64,000 nucleotides of DNA from Sporosarcina sp. NCCP-2716 (GCF_023707985.1 NZ_BRCF01000001.1:1-64000); one strand, 5' to 3'; shown: positions 1 through 8,465, numbered from the stretch's first letter. Numbers and translations: made by a program. The notes: generated from the sequence alone by a model not told the origin.

Positions 1-221
1 TAAAACAAGATGATTGGCAAGGACCTACATTTTTAATTGCCGAAACATACATTTTCTACTTGCCAAATACACCGCTGGCTGCTCGAGGGTTTGTCCATCC
101 AGCAACCGAAGGCCATCCAGTCATCGCTGAAAGGAGCATTCTGAGATTCCACTTTCTACCGTCCTTCGGACCCGTTATAATGGAAGGACCAAAACGTAAT
201 GGAAAGCGGTGGGCGATATGA
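1..221 (+). other. Left-edge remnant, possible transposase fragment
   Basis: No intact gene is visible here. The plus-strand reading from about 68 to 151 gives IHRWLLEGLSIQQP and then a stop. It resembles the N-terminal helix-turn-helix region of some transposases, but it is too short to assign. A Pribnow-like TATAAT lies near 176-181, just upstream of the IS66 remnant. Most likely this is decayed mobile-element DNA. Confidence 0.25.
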
Positions 222-1040
222 TGAATAAGTCATCGAACGAAAAATTATCCGGCTATTGGAAGACCAGCTGGCCCATTCTAACCAACAGGTCCAGCAGCTT
301 ACCAAACGGATTGAATCGCTCACCCAGCAAGTGCAGAAACTGACGAAGCCCCTGTACGGATCGATGGTTGTCGCCTCTGTACGAGAGGATGAGGGAGCTG
401 TTGACGTGCCGGAATGTTCTGCACGTCGATGAGACATACGCACAGGTGATTCACATATCGGACGGTAAAACCGGCCAGTCGAAAGCCTATAATTGGGTGT
501 GCCGCACCGTCCCTAGCCAAGGACCTCTTATGGCCCTTATTCGAAGCGCCCTATCCCGTTCCCGGGATGCCTCGCGATCATTCATTCCCGGTTATAAAGG
601 AACGCTCATCTGCGACGGTTATTCGGTTTACGGCAATCTGGAAGGCATCACATTCGCCAACTGTTGGGCTCACGTCCGCCGATACTGGCTCAAGGCCGAC
701 AGTAAGAATGGACGGATCGGCGTGGCATATAGCGACCGCAGCAGAGTATACTCTGAACCGAGCAGATGGCCTTCGGGAGTTCCTAAGGGACGGTAGAATC
801 GAGATTGATAACAATCCTGCGGAGAATGCCATTCGACCGAACGTCATCAGACGGAAAAACTGGTTGTTCTCTGTAAGTGAAGCGGGTGCAGAAGCAAACG
901 CAATCTGTCTGTCCCTTACCGAAATAACTAAAATCCATGGCATTGATTTCTACGCTTATCTTCAGAAGCTGTTCACCGAACTGCCGAACCTAGATTTTCA
1001 TCAGGCCCCCGGCCTGTTGGACGACTATCTGCCATGGTAG
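222..1040 (+). pseudogene. IS66 family transposase (TnpC), degraded
   Basis: This is a broken DDE transposase of the IS66 family. Pieces in three frames line up in order. A leucine-zipper-like N-terminal part (about 250-345) reads QLAHSNQQVQQLTKRIES. The central catalytic part (368-760) carries NVLHVDETYAQVIH, with the first catalytic Asp, and FANCWAHVRRYW. The C-terminal part (about 735-1040) carries DNNPAENAIRPNVI and ends LLDDYLPW, as is typical of the family. The zinc-binding segment between zipper and catalytic core is missing. A second deletion with a frameshift lies near 740, between YSDR and AEYTLNRADGL. An intact TnpC is about 500 residues, so the element cannot move itself. The partner genes tnpA and tnpB are not upstream of it. 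Remnants of such genes lie at 2.9-3.3 kb on the opposite strand. Confidence 0.85.
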
Positions 1041-1149
1041 AAGAATATCCACCTTTCGTGTGGAAGAAAATAGCCCTCCGTTTGAAAAGTATTTAACGCC
1101 AGGGCTATTTGTGTAGCGCGCCTACTTGGGCGTACTTTTTTATTTTTCG

Positions 1150-1406
1150 GGCTTACACTCGAGGAACTGAAACGCGAGACGCGGATCAGTGATGTCCATA
1201 TCCCGGCGAAGGATGACCTGTTGGAGTATTTAGGAATGGTGTCCGACAACAATACCTCGATGTTCATCAGCTTGGAAGAATTGCTTTTGAAACTGACTTC
1301 CGCTAAGAAGGAGTTGCTTATCCTGCTGTATGAGGATCGCATTTTCCAGACGGTCTGCGCTGCTCACTTTGGAATTTTAGTGGCAGGAGTGAAGAATCGG
1401 CGGTAG
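1150..1406 (+). pseudogene. Decayed ORF with weak sigma-factor/HTH resemblance
   Basis: A plus-strand frame open from about 1150 reads LTLEELKRETRISDVHIP and later SLEELLLKLTSAKKELLILL. It ends at 1406 without a clear ribosome site or start. An amphipathic helix followed by a possible helix-turn-helix recalls region 4 of sigma-70-like factors, but similarity by eye is weak. An ATG at 1221 has no good Shine-Dalgarno. It lies between the IS66 remnant and the ParA gene and is best read as a truncated gene fragment. The segment 1407-1637 shows nothing I can assign. Confidence 0.3.
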
Positions 1407-1637
1407 TGTTTGTTGAGGAAGTTGAGGGGGCAGCTGGGTAAATAAATTGTAATTTTAAAAAACTTCACAGAAAACGTCTCTGCAAAGTCTTTTATGGAAT
1501 CAGGATTTGTTGCATGGAGAAAGAAAGACTTTTCGATGGCAATACTTTCTTCCAACTAAATGTAGCCTGTCCATTCGTTAGCATACCACTCAAGTGTGCC
1601 ACAACCTGTGAAACATGAACTCATATATAAGTCATTA

Positions 1638-2690
1638 CTACTCAGTGATATAAAGAATTTTTTCCGCTAACTCATTAAATACAGCCTTAAAGTTATCTCT
1701 GTTCGCTTCGTGTGTATTCAATACTTTACCGAACTGCTCAATTTGATCCTTATCCAGCGCAAATACTGGTACGTTATACTTTTGTGATTGTGCAATTAAA
1801 CTATTAAAATCAGAAATATAAACTAAGTTATATTTATCATTGGTAATCAATTCATCTATCGAATCAGTGAATTTATACTCCTCAGCTATCATATTACTAT
1901 CTTTTAGTACTGGAATTAAGTTGGTTTCTACGTTTAAGTTTATTCTATCAATCCATGTCTGAAAAGACTTTGAGGGAGAACCATTCTTAGGTCGATACCT
2001 CTGTAGAATAGTTCCAATAAATTTAGGTTTGCCACTTGGCAATTTATAATGAGCGTTTCTAAATATTTCTTCTTTTTTTATTCTAGTGTAAATAGAATCC
2101 CACTCAGGTAATATTCTTATCAATGAGTTTATTGCCATGTTACAAAAATAATCAGGACTACAAGGCACCATGAAGTAATCACTTTGCATTAAGATATTTG
2201 CATTAGTCGCTGTAACACTCGGACTCATGTCAATTAACACTATATCTATCTCATATTTTTCAGCAGTTAAAAGTACCATACCGTGAAAAGCGCCAGGTAT
2301 ATTTTGTGTAAGTTTTAAACTTCCAGTTAACTCTTGTGAAATACCGATAGGTACGTCATATTCAGAGAAAGCTATATGTCCTGGTAGTAGAAAAAGATTT
2401 TTACGATCTGGAATTTCAAAACACTCGGCAGCCTCTAATTCCTTCGGCACACCTTCAAATACCGGTTCCAGAACACTCTTTATATTATTATTATCACTCC
2501 CTTTATAAAAGTCCTCTATATCTTCAATTCCCGCTAAATTTAGACATAACCCGGTCAAATTACACTGTGAATCCGCATCTATCATCAGAACTTTTTTCCC
2601 TTTTTCCGCCAGCATCCATCCTAAGTGAAATGTGGTCGTAGTTTTAGAAACTCCACCTTTATTATTGAAAAGCGATATTATTTTAGCCAT
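1638..2690 (-). CDS. Lone ParA/MinD-type ATPase
   Basis: This predicted cytoplasmic P-loop ATPase of 350 residues belongs to the ParA (AAA_31/CbiA) superfamily. The N-terminus carries the deviant Walker A motif NNKGGVSKTTTT (residues 9-20), with the signature lysine that allows ATP-dependent dimers. Walker A' is VLMIDADSQCNLTG (about 34-47) and Walker B is IDIVLIDMSPS (about 147-157). The start is supported by GGAGGAAATAAA-ATG. ParA proteins usually pair with a ParB and a centromere to segregate DNA, but no parB-like gene is adjacent. The gene is much more AT-rich than the chromosome to its right and sits between IS66 remnants, so recent acquisition from a plasmid or island is likely. The C-terminal third is longer than in plain Soj/ParA and I cannot assign a function to it. 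Orphan ParA-like ATPases also occur in mobile islands. Confidence 0.8.
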   Translation of the reverse strand: MAKIISLFNNKGGVSKTTTTFHLGWMLAEKGKKVLMIDADSQCNLTGLCLNLAGIEDIEDFYKGSDNNNIKSVLEPVFEGVPKELEAAECFEIPDRKNLFLLPGHIAFSEYDVPIGISQELTGSLKLTQNIPGAFHGMVLLTAEKYEIDIVLIDMSPSVTATNANILMQSDYFMVPCSPDYFCNMAINSLIRILPEWDSIYTRIKKEEIFRNAHYKLPSGKPKFIGTILQRYRPKNGSPSKSFQTWIDRINLNVETNLIPVLKDSNMIAEEYKFTDSIDELITNDKYNLVYISDFNSLIAQSQKYNVPVFALDKDQIEQFGKVLNTHEANRDNFKAVFNELAEKILYITE

Positions 2691-2940
2691 TTTATTTCCT
2701 CCATTTCATCTTTTTGTTCTAAATACTACTTTAATAATAATCTCACCCGATATCGCAAAATTAAAATTATACAACATCATCATAACATTGATTTATTTTA
2801 CATTCAATCCAAAATATCACGGAAGTTACTTGATTGGCAGTTGAACTCAAATCAATAAATCATCACTATAGTCACCTGATCTAAAGTATTTGTTTTGTAG
2901 TATTTATCCATTGTTCATACAGCCCAATTTGGGTGACAAG

Positions 2941-3141
2941 CTAATCGGTTGGTTTCACCGTAAGCACGGAATATAAAATAGCACGCCCAGTAGGCGCCCC
3001 TACTACTACTCTAAAAAATACAAGCACGTCGGCCGCATCTACCAATCCATCGATCCCTTTTCGCATATCGGTCTTTCCGCAAACGATATAGATGTTCTGG
3101 ACATGGGTGTAGTCCTGCCTCATCGGTGGATCAACTCCCAT
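2941..3141 (-). pseudogene. IS66 TnpB accessory protein, truncated
   Basis: The minus-strand reading includes VQNIYIVCGKTDMRKGIDGL, the characteristic N-terminus of the IS66 Orf2/TnpB protein (full length about 115 residues). After GLVDAADVLVFF the sequence drifts out of the family pattern and stops at about 66 residues. The piece follows the tnpA remnant in the usual tnpA-tnpB order with a short overlap. Orientation is opposite to the tnpC remnant at 222-1040. Confidence 0.75.
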
Positions 3142-3311
3142 ATGACGCTATGGATGATCCGCTCTTCAAAGCCATTCTTGAAGGTGACTTCGGTATGACC
3201 GAGTCTGATGAAACGATAGGAACCGGGGAAGTTAAAGGAAACGACCGTCAGGCCGTCGTTTGGCGCTGGAAGCAATGTAACGGGGACGATGGTCAATGGT
3301 TTATGTTGCAA
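3120..3311 (-). pseudogene. IS66 TnpA (Orf1) C-terminal remnant
   Basis: The minus strand encodes a stretch ending FKNGFEERIIHSVIWELI. This matches the C-terminal pattern of IS66 Orf1 (a pattern like V-x-x-GFD-x-x-L-x-x-V-x-x-L). It lies immediately upstream of the tnpB remnant, as expected. The N-terminal helix-turn-helix region is absent. Confidence 0.55.
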
Positions 3312-3468
3312 AGGAAGTGCATCTCCTTCAAGTTGATATCTTGATCATACTAGGAGATGCTTGGTGAAATTATACGTCGTTTGATTGGGGGCTTACCTTC
3401 TGAATAGCAAAACGAGCAGAACTGGCTCTTTACTCAGAGAAGAGACTTGAGATAGGGAAGGTGTCAAA

Positions 3469-3681
3469 ATGTCATTTGAGCATTTCTCGGATAATGAAAT
3501 GAAGCACAGGTAAAAGCGGAAAAAGGACGTTTCCAAAAGTACCCACAAGCATGAGTATAAACTGATCAGTACAGAGAAAGTGCCAATTGTAGATGGTTTA
3601 AACATATAGAAGCTTGCGTGGTATGTGGCAGGGTTAAAGAGAAAATTATGGTCGGAGCGAACAAATTATTTAGAATTAAAT
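3469..3681 (+). pseudogene. Broken small zinc-ribbon-like ORF
   Basis: A plus-strand frame starts MSFEHFSDNEMKHR and stops. In another frame HKHEYKLISTEKVPIVDG follows, then after a further shift ACVVCGRVKEKIM and a stop near 3681. A CxxCGR zinc knuckle after a K/H-E-Y segment looks like a small metal-binding protein of unknown function with at least two frame disruptions. Nothing else is recognisable in 3312-3468 or 3682-3782. Confidence 0.35.
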
Positions 3682-3782
3682 GATTGATTCAGTAAGAAGC
3701 GGTGTCTTCACACTTTATACATAGTTGGCTATATCCTTCTCCAGGCTGAAAGCCATTCAACTGGCAAGAACATCGTTCGACG

Positions 3783-4009
3783 AAACCATTTGTATGACGT
3801 CCTAGTCGGTTGTTTATCTAATTTCTCTCGTTTGGTAATCCATCTGCCAACGACAGCACATCCGAATCCCACAATCACTAATACAGCCAGACTACCCCAA
3901 TTCATCCCCTCTATCGGCTATTCCGGCAACCAGCCGAATGGCGAGACAATTTGGTTGGATGTAAGACAGACGATTATGCATAAAAAGCCGATTCCTGCCA
4001 GTACCACTC
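3783..4009 (-). pseudogene. Interrupted small membrane protein
   Basis: One minus-strand frame gives two hydrophobic segments, LGVVLAGIGFLCIIVCL and GSLAVLVIVGFGCAVVG. They are separated by GWLPE, an in-frame stop, and PIEGMNW, and followed by the basic tail RWITKREKLDKQP. This looks like a two-helix membrane protein broken by a nonsense mutation, or two tiny overlapping ORFs. No family is recognised. The plus-strand ORF over the same stretch has a composition unlike a protein. Confidence 0.35.
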
Positions 4010-4172
4010 CCAGGAATCAGCTTGCTGTTTTTATTGGAAGCAGTTCGGACTTACTGCTGCTTCAACGTCTCTTTTCACCAGGCCATATCGGCACATACCC
4101 CTCCGCATCTCCATTACTCACTCAATCATTGAAACTCAAATCTTGTAATTCCCTTTGCGGATGTCTGCTGAG

Positions 4173-4997
4173 TCAAATCGCCGACAGGACGAAACTGTTC
4201 AGCGATTGGATTCCGCTTTCCGGTTCATTCATCAGTTCATAATAACTGGTGAGCAGGGGACCCATGCCCGGAACTGCCTCTTCAAGTTCCGTCCGGATGC
4301 TGTTGGCATAGTCGCGCTCCCATTCGCCGTCCGGGAGGAAAGAGGCATCGACGGTTGTTCCGTGTTCCATTTCGAAGCCGGCCTGCTCTAGAAACTGCCC
4401 GATCTCAGTTTTGTGGAAGAGGTTCTGCACATTGCTGTCATTGATGATAAACTGCGAATATAGGGCGAGCAAGGAAGCGGCACAGAAGTGGGTGCGCTGG
4501 GTGATGTCTGTGAACGCGATGTCCCATTCGGCGAAACAGATCCGTTTGGCGGCGCGCCTGATCTTCTTCAATAGGTTCAGCAGTTCGTCGGCACTTTTGA
4601 AATACCACGAGCTGTGGGACAGCACCGCCACGTCGTAAGGTTCTGTGACGTCATAGTCCTGAAAGTCGGTCTCCAGGTGGAAGGTGATGCGTCCGCCGAG
4701 GGAGGACTGCAGAATATGGTCGGTTGCCTGACCCAGTGTGAATGGCGCTCCATAGTCGCGGCTCGCCGGATCGAACGCCGTGACTGAACCTTTTGCGCCG
4801 ATGGCATGCGCGATGGCCATGGTTGTATCGCCTTGTCCGCAGCCGATTTCCAGAATTCGCCCGCCTTTCGGCAAGTTGAAGGCGTCGACGAGCGCGAGCC
4901 GGTGCTGCAGCTGGATTTGCTGGATGGGGTCGTTCTCGTAAAGATGATGTTCGTTTAGGAAGTCGCGGGTTTGCTGGTTGATGGGGTGTTTGGTCAA
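4173..4997 (-). CDS. Class I SAM-dependent methyltransferase
   Basis: A predicted cytoplasmic methyltransferase of 274 residues. The SAM-binding motif I is ILEIGCGQGDTTMAIA (residues about 48-63). It is followed by an acidic residue ending beta-2 (VTAFDPASRDY) and a motif-II-like YDVAVLSHSSWYF. The start is a TTG at 4997 preceded by GAGG at suitable spacing (GAGGCCACTCCA-TTG). The substrate cannot be told. The fold resembles small-molecule methyltransferases of the Methyltransf_11/25 type. It stands alone: the gene to its right (DUF488) is on the same strand but about 80 bp away, and the left neighbours are decayed. Confidence 0.8.
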   Translation of the reverse strand: MTKHPINQQTRDFLNEHHLYENDPIQQIQLQHRLALVDAFNLPKGGRILEIGCGQGDTTMAIAHAIGAKGSVTAFDPASRDYGAPFTLGQATDHILQSSLGGRITFHLETDFQDYDVTEPYDVAVLSHSSWYFKSADELLNLLKKIRRAAKRICFAEWDIAFTDITQRTHFCAASLLALYSQFIINDSNVQNLFHKTEIGQFLEQAGFEMEHGTTVDASFLPDGEWERDYANSIRTELEEAVPGMGPLLTSYYELMNEPESGIQSLNSFVLSAI

Positions 4998-5081
4998 TGG
5001 AGTGGCCTCATTTCCTGTAAGACATTTAGGTAGTGATTTAATGATATGCTATTTGGCTCGCTAGCACACTTGAATTTTGGA

Positions 5082-5450
5082 TCACACATGCTGCCGATCC
5101 AAAATCTCTTTCAGTACAGCGGCCTGGTTGTATGTTTCCTCTTTCGCTCCGAAGACGAGCGTCAGGTCCTTCTTTCTCTCCTTTGTCCATTTCTTCAGCT
5201 GCTCTAATGCTGCATTCTGTTCTTCGTTATTCTCCAGCTCCTCTTTATACTTCCTCTTAAACTCCTCAAATTTGTCTGGATCATGGTCGAACCATTGCCG
5301 CAGCTTCTTGCTCGGGCCGACTTCTTTCAGCCATTCATCGATTTCTGCGTCTTCTTTACTGACACCGCGCGGCCAGACACGGTCCACCAGCACGCGCATT
5401 CCGTCCGATTTCTCCGCTGCTTCGTAAGCTCGTTTGATGTGTACAGGCAT
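5082..5450 (-). CDS. DUF488 family protein (YeaO-like)
   Basis: A small cytoplasmic protein of 122 residues in the DUF488 family, recognised by MRVLVDRVWPRGVSKEDAEI (start of domain), DEWLKEVGPSKKLRQWF and the late LTLVFGAKEETYNQAAVL. The reaction is unknown. The start at 5450 (MPVHIKR) is chosen because AAGGAG lies 9 bases upstream of that ATG, whereas an upstream in-frame ATG at 5459 overlaps the ribosome site. It is probably monocistronic. Confidence 0.8.
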   Translation of the reverse strand: MPVHIKRAYEAAEKSDGMRVLVDRVWPRGVSKEDAEIDEWLKEVGPSKKLRQWFDHDPDKFEEFKRKYKEELENNEEQNAALEQLKKWTKERKKDLTLVFGAKEETYNQAAVLKEILDRQHV

Positions 5451-5503
5451 GTTTCTCATCTCCTTTTGTATGGCACTTTACCCTGTCGAGGGACCGCTTA
5501 ACA

Positions 5504-5562
5504 GGTACCTGTGCAGGAAACAATCATGTTTGTTTGCACAATCATGAATATTTCCTGTCTAT
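5504..5562. repeat. GGTGCCTGTG-family palindromic repeat, degenerate copy
   Basis: Starts GGTACCTGTGCAGGAAACAA and keeps internal ATCATGTTTGTTT and ATCATGAAT motifs shared with copies at 6825, 10357 and 11924. The right terminus (CGCACAGGCACC) has been lost. It lies between the DUF488 gene start and the stop of the next minus-strand gene. Confidence 0.6.
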
Positions 5563-5563
5563 C

Positions 5564-6115
5564 TTACACGGATTTTTTCGCATTTTCCTGACGCGGCCAA
5601 ATGAAATAGGACGCGGAGATGGCGATGTCGATACCTAAGACGAGTGTCCATAGTTTCAGCATTTGCTGGAGGGCTTCGGTTCTTTCGTTATCTGCAATCA
5701 GATACACCATGACAATGAGGAAAGCCCCGCCGATCAGATAGGCCAGGACATGCTGCATGGAGCCTTTCATCGAGTGGCGTGCATGGGCGTAGCCGGTTTT
5801 CTTCTGTGGTTTCGGCCCTTGCTTTTTGACGTAGTATAGAAACCGTTCGTCTGCCCAGCGGATCATGCTTTTCCCGAAGGCGATCGACACGCCGAGGTAA
5901 ATCGCTGCGATGGCGTGTGCCTGCGTTGCAACGGCGCCGTTGTATAGGTCGGACGCGGTGACGATGAGCAGGGCCGCATCCAGGACCGGCGTGAGTGCCA
6001 GGAAAAAGAGGCCGAGCCGTTTCCGGTTGAATACGTATCGTGCGGTCATGCCGACCAGAATTACAACCCAGAAGCCGATTTCGCATGCTGCAATCATCCA
6101 AGCTATGAAATTCAT
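5564..6115 (-). CDS. Integral membrane protein (YmcC-like), TetR partner
   Basis: A 183-residue membrane protein with about five to six predicted helices (for example FIAWMIAACEIGFWVVILVG, LGLFFLALTPVLDAALLIV, VLAYLIGGAFLIVMVYLIA) and a basic cytoplasmic loop (KKQGPKPQKKTGYAHARH). Size and layout recall B. subtilis YmcC, whose function is unknown. It is divergent from a TetR gene 114 bp away. The shared intergenic region holds several palindromes, so repression by that regulator is likely. No transport motif is visible. Confidence 0.65.
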   Translation of the reverse strand: MNFIAWMIAACEIGFWVVILVGMTARYVFNRKRLGLFFLALTPVLDAALLIVTASDLYNGAVATQAHAIAAIYLGVSIAFGKSMIRWADERFLYYVKKQGPKPQKKTGYAHARHSMKGSMQHVLAYLIGGAFLIVMVYLIADNERTEALQQMLKLWTLVLGIDIAISASYFIWPRQENAKKSV

Positions 6116-6136
6116 GGGTGTCTCCCCCTTTTATTT

Positions 6137-6219
6137 GATACAGGTGTATTGTTTATCCGAATCTTATCACTACTATCTAACCAATACAAGTGTATTGTGA
6201 AAAAATAGAATGTATTCTA
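6137..6219. promoter_or_regulatory. Putative TetR operators between divergent genes
   Basis: Three palindromes lie between the divergent genes: ATACAGGTGTAT within 6137-6151, CAATACAAGTGTATTG at 6182-6197, and TAGAATGTATTCTA at 6206-6219. The first two share the ATAC-N4-GTAT core, so they are the better operator candidates. The third ends about 10 bases before the tetR ATG and could mediate autoregulation. Confidence 0.6.
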
Positions 6220-6229
6220 CACTGGTGGT

Positions 6230-6817
6230 ATGGCGAAACTAGTGGATCATGAAGCACGGAGGCAATTGATCGCGGAGGCGATGTGGCGGGTCATTCTGGA
6301 TAAAGGGATGGAAGGGGCGACGGTACGGAACATTGCGGAAGAGGCGGGGCTCTCGCTCGGAGCGCTCCGCCATTATTTCAGAACCCAGGATGATTTGCTT
6401 GTCTACGCGATGACACTCGTGCAGGAGAGGGCGACCGCCCGGATTGAGCAGGTGGCGCGTCAGGCGCTGCCGCCGAAAGAGATGGTGCTTGCTGTATTGT
6501 ATGAAATTGTCCCGCTGAATGCTGAAACGCGGGCGGAAATGGAAGTGTGGTTCGCGTTTATCGCCTACGTGAACCATCGGAAAGATGAACTGCCGATTCC
6601 CGATGACGGCGTGTTGGAAGGTGTACGGAAGGTGCTGGCGTACTTGGAAGTCAGCAGACTCCTGTCAGAGGGACTCGATATCGATCTGGAAGTGGAGCGG
6701 CTTTACGGGCTGATGGACGGAATTGCGATCCACGCTTTGTTACAGCCCAATCGTCTTGACGCCGATCGGGTGAGGCGTACGATCCGGTATCATATTGAGT
6801 CGATTTGCAAGAAGTGA
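6230..6817 (+). CDS. TetR/AcrR family repressor
   Basis: A 195-residue one-component repressor. The N-terminal helix-turn-helix is clear: GATVRNIAEEAGLSLGALRH (residues about 29-48) followed by YFRTQDDLLVYAM. The C-terminal helical ligand domain is of the BetI/PksA-like TetR_C type. The ATG at 6230 has only a weak GGTGG ahead of it. It is divergent from the membrane-protein gene at 5564 and probably represses both through the palindromes between them. The ligand is unknown. Confidence 0.85.
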   Translation: MAKLVDHEARRQLIAEAMWRVILDKGMEGATVRNIAEEAGLSLGALRHYFRTQDDLLVYAMTLVQERATARIEQVARQALPPKEMVLAVLYEIVPLNAETRAEMEVWFAFIAYVNHRKDELPIPDDGVLEGVRKVLAYLEVSRLLSEGLDIDLEVERLYGLMDGIAIHALLQPNRLDADRVRRTIRYHIESICKK

Positions 6818-6824
6818 CGGTTAA

Positions 6825-6896
6825 CGGTGCCTGTGTGGGAAACAATCGTGTTTGTTTAAACATTCATGAATGTTTGCTGCACAGGCACCGTTTTTT
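6825..6896. repeat. GGTGCCTGTG palindromic repeat acting as terminator
   Basis: A full copy. The ends CGGTGCCTGTG and CACAGGCACCG are perfect inverted repeats, and the inside holds TTGTTTAAACATTCATGAATG-type inverted pieces. A T-run follows at 6891-6896. It sits 8 bases after the tetR stop, so it probably also ends tetR transcription. Confidence 0.75.
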
Positions 6897-7018
6897 CAGC
6901 CATATTTACCTGTAATTTGCTCCATGTTGGCCAGGATGACTTATGTACCAATCTTTTTCAGAATGGCGTATACTGATAACAAGTGGAAAAACGATTGAAT
7001 GCGCGGGGAGGTGTCTAA

Positions 7019-8050
7019 ATGGCTGATAAGATGGTGATTCGCTTGGTAGGTGAAACTTTTGAAGAAGGCCGGATTCCAGTGCATTTACTGACGAAGGTCT
7101 TGAATTCTGTTCAAACGGCGATATTTGCAATTGGGGAGTCTGAACAGAATGACGAGGGTTCTCTTCGGGAACGCGGACCGGTGCCGAAAAAGGTGAAGAG
7201 CGAATACACATTGGAATTAGTGGAGACGGTGAAAGGATCTTTCGTCGCTGCACTCGATCTGCCAGAGCATGTCGATGATGAAGTTCAAACTCGGGCATTC
7301 GACCTGTTTGAGGACGTAATGACTGCAGTTGGCGAAGAAGATACAGAGCGCTTAGTAAGGATCTTACCTGATCGCGGTGTGCGCAATCGTATATTGAAGT
7401 CTGTTGTGCAGATGATTCCTTTAGGGGATGATTACACAATCTCCTTCAAGAAGGAATCTTCTTCTTACACTCCGCCGATTACAGCCAAGGTCAAACAATC
7501 CATGAACCGATTACTTAGTAAGCCGAACGAAGCGGTCCGTGAAGTGGTCGGCAGGATTGTAGAACTCAAAATCATCGGTGATTCCTATATAGGTGTCTAT
7601 CACAACTCCAAAATCATTAAATGTACCTCGGCTGATCTTGAAAATGTGGCTTATCAATCGATCGGTAAAGATGTGATTCTTAAAGGAGAAGCCATATTGA
7701 ATGATGCAGGGGAGATTAAAGAGCTGGTGTCGGTCTCGGACGTATTCATTGCAGAGCCTGGCACTTTGCCGGTGGAGGAATTTGTGTATGGCGATTCAGT
7801 GTTCAGCATGGCGGACGGTTTCTCTGTTGAGCTGGATTATGTACATGAGTATTGGACCATCAGCCATGAAGAGTTAGGCATCTATGTCAGTGAGTCGAAA
7901 TTCAGTGATGCCATAGAAGCTTGCTATGCTGAAATTGAATTTCTCTATGAAGATTATGCCCAAGCTCCTGATGCTGAACTCACCACTGACGCGAAACAAC
8001 TTAAGGCTAAAGTGGAACGGTATGTGGAAAGCGTGGTGGCAGTTAAATGA
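7019..8050 (+). CDS. Large protein with HicB-like C-terminus
   Basis: A 343-residue cytoplasmic protein not recognised over most of its length. Residues about 1-200 form an acidic alpha/beta domain of unknown type, with GRIPVHLLTKVLNSVQTAI near the start. Residues about 270-315 read DYVHEYWTISHEELGIYVSE and then SKFSDAIEACYAEIEFLYED. This fits the layout of a HicB antitoxin: a degenerate RNase-H-like strand pair, a small turn, and a helix with A-x-x-A spacing. The stop overlaps the start of the next gene by 4 bases (ATGA), and that gene looks HicA-like, so an antitoxin role for the C-terminus is a reasonable inference. Ordinary HicB proteins are far shorter (70-150 residues). A strong GGGGAGGTG precedes the ATG, and a TATACT -10 lies at 6969-6974. 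Confidence 0.6.
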   Translation: MADKMVIRLVGETFEEGRIPVHLLTKVLNSVQTAIFAIGESEQNDEGSLRERGPVPKKVKSEYTLELVETVKGSFVAALDLPEHVDDEVQTRAFDLFEDVMTAVGEEDTERLVRILPDRGVRNRILKSVVQMIPLGDDYTISFKKESSSYTPPITAKVKQSMNRLLSKPNEAVREVVGRIVELKIIGDSYIGVYHNSKIIKCTSADLENVAYQSIGKDVILKGEAILNDAGEIKELVSVSDVFIAEPGTLPVEEFVYGDSVFSMADGFSVELDYVHEYWTISHEELGIYVSESKFSDAIEACYAEIEFLYEDYAQAPDAELTTDAKQLKAKVERYVESVVAVK

Positions 8051-8331
8051 CAACACGAAAAGTTAAAGAAATCGAAACCTCCTTAGGTAAGAAAGGTTTT
8101 GAGTTAAAACAGACTCATCATAGGATGTACACTTTATTCGTCGAAGGAAAACGAACTTCTGTCCGGACACGCATCAGTCATGGTGCGAAAGAGTATGACG
8201 ATCACTTGCTTGGTCAGATGGCCAAGCAAGTGAAACTGACAAAAGAACAGTTGCTCGATTTGATTGATTGCCCGATGAGCGAAGAGCAGTATAAAGAGAT
8301 TCTGTTGGAATCAGGGGCTGTTGAGCTGTAA
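8047..8331 (+). CDS. HicA-like toxin candidate
   Basis: A 94-residue basic protein. Its first half reads KVKEIETSLGKKGFELKQTH and then HRMYTLFVEGKRTSVRTRIS. This follows the HicA mRNA-interferase plan (helix, K-K-G-F strand, conserved His near G/T-H-H, then a beta hairpin). The His of QTHHRM is in the place of the catalytic His of HicA. A C-terminal helical extension (residues about 55-94) is longer than in minimal HicA. Translation is coupled to the upstream gene by a 4-base overlap. The family call is by eye. It could also be an unrelated dsRBD-fold protein. Confidence 0.55.
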   Translation: MTTRKVKEIETSLGKKGFELKQTHHRMYTLFVEGKRTSVRTRISHGAKEYDDHLLGQMAKQVKLTKEQLLDLIDCPMSEEQYKEILLESGAVEL

Positions 8332-8367
8332 AGATTTTCATAGGATGAGAATAGTGGCAGTTTTACA

Positions 8368-8404
8368 GGACATTGCAAAAACGATTGCAATGTCCTTTTC
8401 TTTT
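8368..8404 (+). terminator. Rho-independent terminator
   Basis: Stem GGACATTGC (8368-8376) with GCAATGTCC (8387-8395), followed by TTTTCTTTT. It ends the HicB-like/HicA-like operon. Confidence 0.85.
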
Positions 8405-8432
8405 GTGTATAGTGTATATAAAGTATATATAC
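8405..8432 (+). promoter_or_regulatory. Promoter/operator region of the gntR-ABC operon
   Basis: GTGTATA at 8405-8411, GTGTATA at 8413-8419 and the palindrome GTATATATAC at 8423-8432 lie 34-60 bases before the gntR start. Repeated AT-rich half-sites are typical for autoregulation by YtrA-type GntR repressors. The exact operator is inferred. Confidence 0.45.
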
Positions 8433-8465
8433 AATATTTATCCGAATTAATGGCGAGGTGCATGC

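Noticed and set aside
3790..4391. Plus-strand open frames at 3.8-4.4 kb
   Set aside because: Composition is unlike proteins, and they overlap a better minus-strand methyltransferase and a membrane-protein remnant.
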